Shown here: positions 57,897 to 64,000 of the stretch, in pieces
How the letters are laid out: each line of letters starts with the position of its first letter
Numbering within the stretch: the stretch's first letter is position 1
Source: Lycium barbarum
Lineage: Eukaryota > Streptophyta > Magnoliopsida > Solanales > Solanaceae
NCBI RefSeq assembly: GCF_019175385.1
Contig: NC_083341.1
Location: 64,017,800 to 64,081,799 of the forward strand
Direction of reading: 5' to 3'
DNA length: 64,000 bases
Position numbers and translations under genes: made by a program
The notes under the pieces: model-generated
What the model was told of the DNA's origin: nothing
Seen by the model: only the letters and a program-made list of their open reading frames with translations
Databases searched by the model: none

Positions 57897-60652
57897 TGTC
57901 ACGACCCAACCCCGTAGGCCGTGACTAGTGCCCGAATTGGACACTCATGTCACTTGTTAACTATAATCATTTATAACTAGTATGTCATGAACTTATTTGT
58001 ATAAAAAGGTATGGTGGTTTTTTAAAGCTGTCAAAATATTTTTTTTTGTATGTCGTAGGCACCTGTCTCCTGAATAATTAAAATTTTTAAACAACAACAT
58101 ATATATATTCCTACGCAAGCCGACAAGGCTGCCACGATATGCAACATACCAAACATATATATATGCAAGCCGACAAGGCTGCCATTACGAATGGGTACGC
58201 CCCAAACATATGTCATAATCATAAAACGCGTCAACAACCATAAACAGACCCACACAAATGTCCACAGACCTCTAAGAGTAATGACCGTATCATATGGCGG
58301 GACAGGGCCCCGCCGTACCCAAATAAACTCATATGAATTCAACATAAGGGAGTTATACCACAAGCTAGGCTCCGGAACAAAGGAGCAGTCAAAATAGCTG
58401 AATAAGTGTCCTAAGCTGGCGGATCTCCGAAATGAACGTCTGTACCTGCGGGCATGAACGCAGCCCCCCAAAGAAAGGGGGTCAGTGCGGAATATGTACT
58501 GAGCATGTAAAGCATGAAACATAGTGATAGACTCATACTGAGATAAGATGTATAGGACTCAATGCAACTAACAGAATTTCATAAAGACTTGCCTTTGAAC
58601 ATATTTCATTTGTATCATTCTCATATCAATGTCAATATAGTGTTTTGTAATCAAAGCTGCATAATCATTCTGTATATAACATGTATACGTGTCCCGGCCC
58701 TCTAGTGAGGGGCTCGGTAATTAAAATCATAGTATCATAAACATGCACATAGACGTGTCCCGGCCCTTTCGTAAGGGACTCGGTAATAAGGAATATATAT
58801 GCCCTCCTGGCCACCATCTCCATATCATCATATCATCACATCATCATATCATCATATATATATAACGTGTCCCGGCCCTCTAGTGAGGGACTCGGTGAAT
58901 ATAGTCATAGCATCATAAACATAAACATATACGTGTCCCGGCCCTTTAATGAGGGACTCGGTAATAATATAGTAGATGTGCGCACGAGAACGTGTCCTGG
59001 CTCGGGACTCAGTGAAGGATATAGCGATAAGCACGAGCAGAATAATAAGCAACCACATATATGAAATGCATCTTTTGAGACTCAATAGATAAGCAACTAA
59101 CCAGCTCTAAAGTATTGGGATAATAATCATATTCAATTCTTTTCAACTCTCATTATAAGCCATAGCAAGGAACGTTTCAGCTTTCATGTACATGTATCAA
59201 TTTTCATGATGTAGCTTTTGAAAATCAAGTATACTTCTATTCATGCCATTCTTTTAAGAGTAGGAACTTCTATACATCATTCATTAGTCAATCATGTAGT
59301 AGGCTCGTGACAATAGCTTTAAGGAAATATAGAATCATAAGTCATGCATGGAACTAGAGAATAGAATTTACCCCAAGGTTCATATCATTTCATACTTACG
59401 TCTAGGACATGCCAAGAAAAGAAGGAATAAGCTTTACATACCTTTAGCGTTTAGTCGTATTATAACTTGTACTTGCTGCCCAAAAACACTTATCCTATAT
59501 CAAGACATCAAGAGCTACAATTAGTCTACGAGGGAATTCAATACGTACTTTAACGTCAACAATCCCTTTCAAACATTTAGACGACGTTTCGTTCGCATTC
59601 AAATCAACTACATACAACCACCCCAACATCAATAATCATATGTTCAATACCAATCCGGACAGCCCACATAACATTCCAAATAGCCCACATTCACAACATT
59701 CCATAACGATTCACATACGGCTACTACATTCTCAAGTTACTCCTAATAATCCGTAGCCTTAACGTTTTCGTGTAACAACTTTACAACAACCCAAACAACG
59801 TAAATACAATATATATTCTTAACTATCATTAGTATTTCCAATTTAAAGAATACAACATGTCCAAAACAGTTCCTAACCACAACACGCCCAAAACAGTCCC
59901 TAACCAATCAACACGCCCAAAACAGTCCCTAACCAACAATATAAAGGTGCCCGGAATTCTTGCAAACGTTTACGAACATACCAAGCAAACCACATATGAT
60001 TCTTACACATTATTTCATGTCTTCATTTCATATAATTTCAGTAAAATACGACCAGCAGTCACAAGATAAATATATCACCAAATTCGTACGCAAATAGCTA
60101 CATTGTCGACACTAAAACCTTACAACGACAACAACATGTTTAATGACATTACTTTCATGATCCTTGGAAATTTTTTAGCATCATTTACATTCTTATAACA
60201 GCCCACAATTCATTCCAATTTCGACCTGAATCATTGCACTTCACTTTCACTAAACGTTCACAACAAGAATCAACACTCAACACATACAAATTCACCTCTA
60301 GCACTAAAACAGTCCACTGTTTTGGACTGCTTATATGCTTCAACATAATTCATTTCTTTAACACCTTAATTCACATATTCAACATGCACACAATACACCA
60401 CAATGTCCATAACAACAACAATCAAAATGTGACACAAAACAGTCCACAAATTCCTCTAAAACAGCCCCCTCACACGGCTTCAACACAACTACAACAACTT
60501 CATGATTTTCATTCATTTATCCATACTACAACACATTCAATCCATTTCCAATACATGTACAAGAATATTAAGCATCATTTCACCTAAGTTTATAGCACAC
60601 AGCCCACTTCAACTTCAACAACAACAGTCCCTAACTTACGATAACATCTAAG
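57897..60652 (-). mobile_element. Minus-strand 5' LTR, at least 2.7 kb
   Basis: On the minus strand it ends GGGTCGTGACA at 57897, next to a PBS. Modules: GGCGGG/CCCGCC hairpin (58296-58314), CAGTAC/GCACTG block (58473-58491), hairpin repeats (58687-59020), GTATGT donor-like block (59436-59441). The start is not visible: at 60653 the sequence switches to the duplicated block. Between 59860 and 60600 the + strand is CAACA-rich and lacks coding potential; the open stretches there (59857-60069, 60234-60587) reflect this bias. Confidence 0.75.
58687..59020. repeat. Five dispersed hairpin repeats in the LTR
   Basis: CGTGTCCCGGCCCT starts at 58688, 58754, 58865 and 58932, with a shorter version at 58990. 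Stems: CCCTC/GAGGG, CCCTT/AAGGG, CCCTC/GAGGG and CCCTT/GAGGG, each with a 4-base loop. They keep pairing while the sequence changes. Confidence 0.85.
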
Positions 60653-63255
60653 TCCATATATCGCTTGTATATCAACGTTTCCTCCATGTATACACCATAT
60701 TAAACCTTTAATCCAAATTAATAACATGAGTAGGAGGTTGAAATTACCTTTAACAATCAGAATCTTCAAGAATCTTGTTCCTCTTTCCAGCTTCTTGCTT
60801 ACAACACAAGGAAAACTTAGGCTACAACTTCTCTTTAACTAATATCATGTCAAGGGTCTAGGATTTAGCTTATATGATGGCTCAATTAGAAAGGGGGTTT
60901 GGGAGAGAAAATAAGGGTTCTTGGATCTGTTTATGTCGTGTGAAGTGATATAGGGAAAAGTGGTGGCTTATATATTAAGTTTAATGGGCCTCATGGGCCG
61001 AAATATGAGTGTTTGGGTCGGGTCCAAACTTGCTGCCCTGCCAGCCCAAATTGAATCGTCCATATCTCCTTATCCCGATATCATTTTGATGAGCGGTTTG
61101 TTGCGTTGGAAACTAGACTCGATGAACTTACTTTTATGCTTTTGAAACACCTTAAAACTCCTCATATGCTAGGAGATATGCGTCCTACAATATAGGATAA
61201 AATCGGGTCCGAAATGTTTACTGAAGTTGTTCCGATTCATTTCGTTTAACTTCTAATCCTCTTCCAACCTCATGTAACCTCTTATACATACATATACACA
61301 CTCATATACATACTCATAACATGATTTCAAATCCTTTAGGTTAGCATGTCACCTCGGGATACTTAAGTCAACCATATATATAACGATATTCTTACTAACT
61401 CGACTAACTTTCCTTGAACCTTCATAACTCATTTTTTTCTTGTTTTACTTCAAGTAGCACGGATTATTATGGAGTGTAACAGGAATAACTCTACAGCAGC
61501 CTCACCAATCAACTACGAGGGAAAAGAGTGGAACCTGTCTAAAACTCTGCATCCATAAAAGAATACAGTAAGTGCAGATCACTACAAAGCCACAATACTG
61601 GTAGATATCATAGGCCGACTAAGTATAGCTAACATAATTTAAATAATAAAGAAGGATAGGAAGATAAATCAACAAGTATAAGCCAAAACATAATCAGAAC
61701 CAAGTACACGTCATCACCTAAGTAGAGCATCTAAACCCAATTGTGCCAAGTCTCAATATGTCCAATCTAAAACCAACATCACAAGTAAAACACCAAATCA
61801 TCTCAATATAACCCATGATGCAATACAATGCCATAATGTATGAATGCAATGCAATGCCATGCAATGCTGTGTACACATGTACTCCGGACGGAAATATCGA
61901 CATCTCAGTCGCACAACCCTAGGTGACTCACAAAGTCTATGTTCCACTCGTCCCGGATCTTTGTCCAACAGATAGATGAGACCCTGGATCTTTACCCATG
62001 AAGGTTCTCACCGGCACCACCCTGGGGGACCCGCGGAGTCCATGCACTCATTCAATCCACGATTCTGGTACTATTATCGAATATTGGACTCTCACGTTAC
62101 TCTCATTTAAAAATCAAGCCCAGCTCATCACAGTGTTTCATTAAGTACCAACAATGTATCAATAGTATATCATGAGAATGAGAGTGCGTGCATGCATGTA
62201 TCATTATCAATAAATAGATCAATATCACAAGTACCAACAATGGGTACACCAATAATATATCAGTGTCACAAGTACCAACATGGGTACGCCAACAATATAT
62301 CAATGTCACAAGTACCAACATGGGTACGCCAACAATATCATGAAAGACTACACCAGTCATATGGAACTCTATCTTCGTATCAACATCAACCCGTAAGATA
62401 CTACAATATCACAATCAAGATGGAACAATAGATCCCAATATCTACTCACAACACGTGGCATCAAGACAACACAATAGAACAAACATGTCACAACACAACG
62501 GGGTAGCCAACCCCAATCACGCAACAGGGCCCAACCTAAGACAATATCCAACCCAACTTCATACCCGAAGGTTTACTTGCTTTCTTTGACAATATCATCT
62601 AAATATATGCTTCACTACGCGAATTCTCACCAAGGGTAAACTATAACCTACCTGGATGGCCGAACAACAAACACCAACAAATCACTTTTTTGCCTTGCCT
62701 TTCCACTGAGCCTCAGAACCAAAGTAGTCTAGGCATATTTGAAATCTAGATTAGAGATCATGAAGAATGATACTAATATTGCTATCTTTCAATTTAGGTC
62801 AAATCTAACCTTAGAATTTAGATAAACGGGACCCACAAGATCAAAATGGGAAATTCAGGAGTAAAATATTAAATTAAGCACTAGGTGATCATAACCCAAC
62901 AACTAATTACTGATTTAACTCATGTAATCCCCTAATTTTGAATTTGGAGCAAAACCCCCCAAATTTGGGTATAAACCCTAACTATTTGATTCAAGAATTC
63001 AACTCTAATAATGGAAGATATATGATTAACAACCTTAGATTCATCAAAATCTAGCATAACCCCATCAATTTCACCATTAATAAGCCTAGATAGAACATTC
63101 ATTATCTCCACTTTTGTCTTCCATTACTAAGGGATTGTTAAGGGAAGGAGGGATCTATTATGATTAGGATTAATGAAATAGTAAAAGGATTAGGGGAACT
63201 TATCACCAAGAATCTTCACTAAAAATCTCCAAGAGTAGATACCAAGAGTTCTATT
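60653..63255. repeat. 3.17-kb tandem duplication, copy 2, second part
   Basis: Aligns with 53042-55650 at constant offset 7,611 with about 17 substitutions in 2.6 kb (under 1 percent, hand count). It includes the same nested LTR start (61481), TATA box (about 60967-60974) and 41-bp repeats (62231-62350). At its right end the sequence continues naturally into LTR sequence like 49130-49842, so this end is the original one. Confidence 0.85.
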
Positions 63256-64000
63256 TCCTAATGGTAATAAATGATAGACGAAGGGCTTTTTTAAAACACA
63301 CTTAATGAAATAACAAGCCCGTTACCGGGCCGTAACGGCGGTGCCGCTACAACGCCTAGCAAACCGCCCCAGCGGTCTGGGCCAAAATTTACTTGGCCAC
63401 CCCAGCAGTCACTCCACCACAACGGCGCTGCCGCTGGGACGGCACTGGTGTCGCCAATGCGGGCACCAGGTACTAGAATCCACCGAATTTTTCAAGGTCT
63501 CAAACGAAATCCCGAACCACTCCGGAGGCCATCTGCTCATAAACCACCTACATAGACCCACACAAAAAGACGTTACGAACGCACTCGTATCCTCGGGATT
63601 CTCAACGGAGGTCTCGTTGACCGAGTCAACCCTCGATACCTCATTACCAACTTCCCAACCCAAGTCCGAAAATGCATCCGAGTGCATTGAGAACTGAACC
63701 AGATATATACACAAATTCTAAATGAACATCCGGACCTCTCGGAATCGATAAAATTCTGAAAAAGGTTCGTTTGCCCAAAAGTCAACTTCGGGTCAACTTT
63801 TTTTCGCTTAAAGCTCATATTTCACAAAAATTTGCCGAATCAAATCTGGACACCACGGGAAGCGTGTGAATGGTCCCCTCAGGTCAAAATGAGCTAACCA
63901 AGCTCGGGAAAGGGTTAAGAGGGCCGAAAATGCAATAACGACCAAACGGGTCGTTATATTTTCCTTCAGCAGCCGAAACGAAGATACCAAGCTTCAGCTC
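63256..64000 (-). mobile_element. LTR U3 start region, minus strand, runs to window end
   Basis: It aligns with 49130-49842: the same CCGTTAC inverted repeats (63319-63338), CCCCAGCGG/CCGCTGGG complementary elements (63366-63438), and the CGACCAAACGGGTCG end near 63950. After about 63958 the sequence differs from that following 49842, which supports an LTR boundary there. The open stretches on both strands at 63341-63818 overlap each other and reflect the higher GC content of this U3. Confidence 0.65.

Noticed and set aside
63341..63818. Overlapping open frames on both strands near the right end
   Set aside because: They fall in a GC-richer LTR U3 with few stops. The counterpart at 49242-49445 does not preserve them, so there is no coding constraint.
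1..64000. Host protein-coding genes, tRNA or rRNA genes, centromeric satellite
   Set aside because: I looked for host exons, tRNA-like cloverleaf motifs and short-monomer satellites and found none I could support. The methionine tRNA similarity is confined to 12-base primer-binding sites.

Overview
This window is plant heterochromatin-like repeat DNA with no recognisable host gene, tRNA or rRNA. Everything I can assign belongs to LTR retrotransposons of the Ty3/Gypsy superfamily. Plant initiator-Met tRNA primer-binding sites, a chromodomain-bearing Del/Tekay-type polyprotein, a dual-RNase-H Tat-lineage polyprotein and long AT-rich LTRs point to a eudicot with a large genome. Solanaceae is my guess from the style of the LTRs and Gag, not a demonstrated fact.

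Left part (1-35245). A foreign LTR (1-2054) abuts a truncated 5' LTR (2055-2491), PBS and leader of a decayed Tekay chromovirus (gag-pol 2701-7468, 3' LTR 7682-10124). Its 3' LTR is joined to a fragment of another coding sequence (10125-10848, probably a plant-mobile-domain protein). The segment from inside gag through pol, the LTR and this fragment is tandemly repeated four times: 2836-10942 (8,107 bp), then 10943-19043, 19044-27144 and 27145-35245 (8,101 bp each). The copies differ at only a handful of positions and share every stop and frameshift. Only copy 1 has a PBS and leader. The array therefore arose by DNA-level duplication of a dead element, with a GTGCCT microhomology at each junction, and looks like a nascent 8.1-kb satellite.

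Middle (35246-43578). A decayed minus-strand Tat-lineage element carries, in its 5'-3' order, gag, protease, RT, RNase H, a second (archaeal-type) RNase H and integrase. The coding fragment carried in the array is antisense and 3' to this element, the place where Tat elements can carry an extra antisense ORF.

Right part (43579-64000). A plus-strand LTR with PBS and leader (43579-46094) meets a minus-strand LTR (46095 to about 49842). Beyond it are non-coding, C-rich (on +) minus-strand retrotransposon remnants. A 3.17-kb block is tandemly duplicated (52484-55650, and 55651-56196 plus 60653-63255), with about 4.5 kb of other LTR debris interrupting the second copy. Two more minus-strand PBSs lie at 56584-56595 and 57881-57892. 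The window ends inside another LTR.

The diverged LTRs share a modular plan that ordinary annotation would miss: promoter-proximal inverted repeats, a splice-donor-like block, short hairpin-forming tandem repeats (often 41 bp), conserved stem-loops with compensatory changes, and a leader hairpin just downstream of the PBS with a palindromic loop resembling a retroviral dimer-initiation site. These are the observations I rate highest after the array itself.
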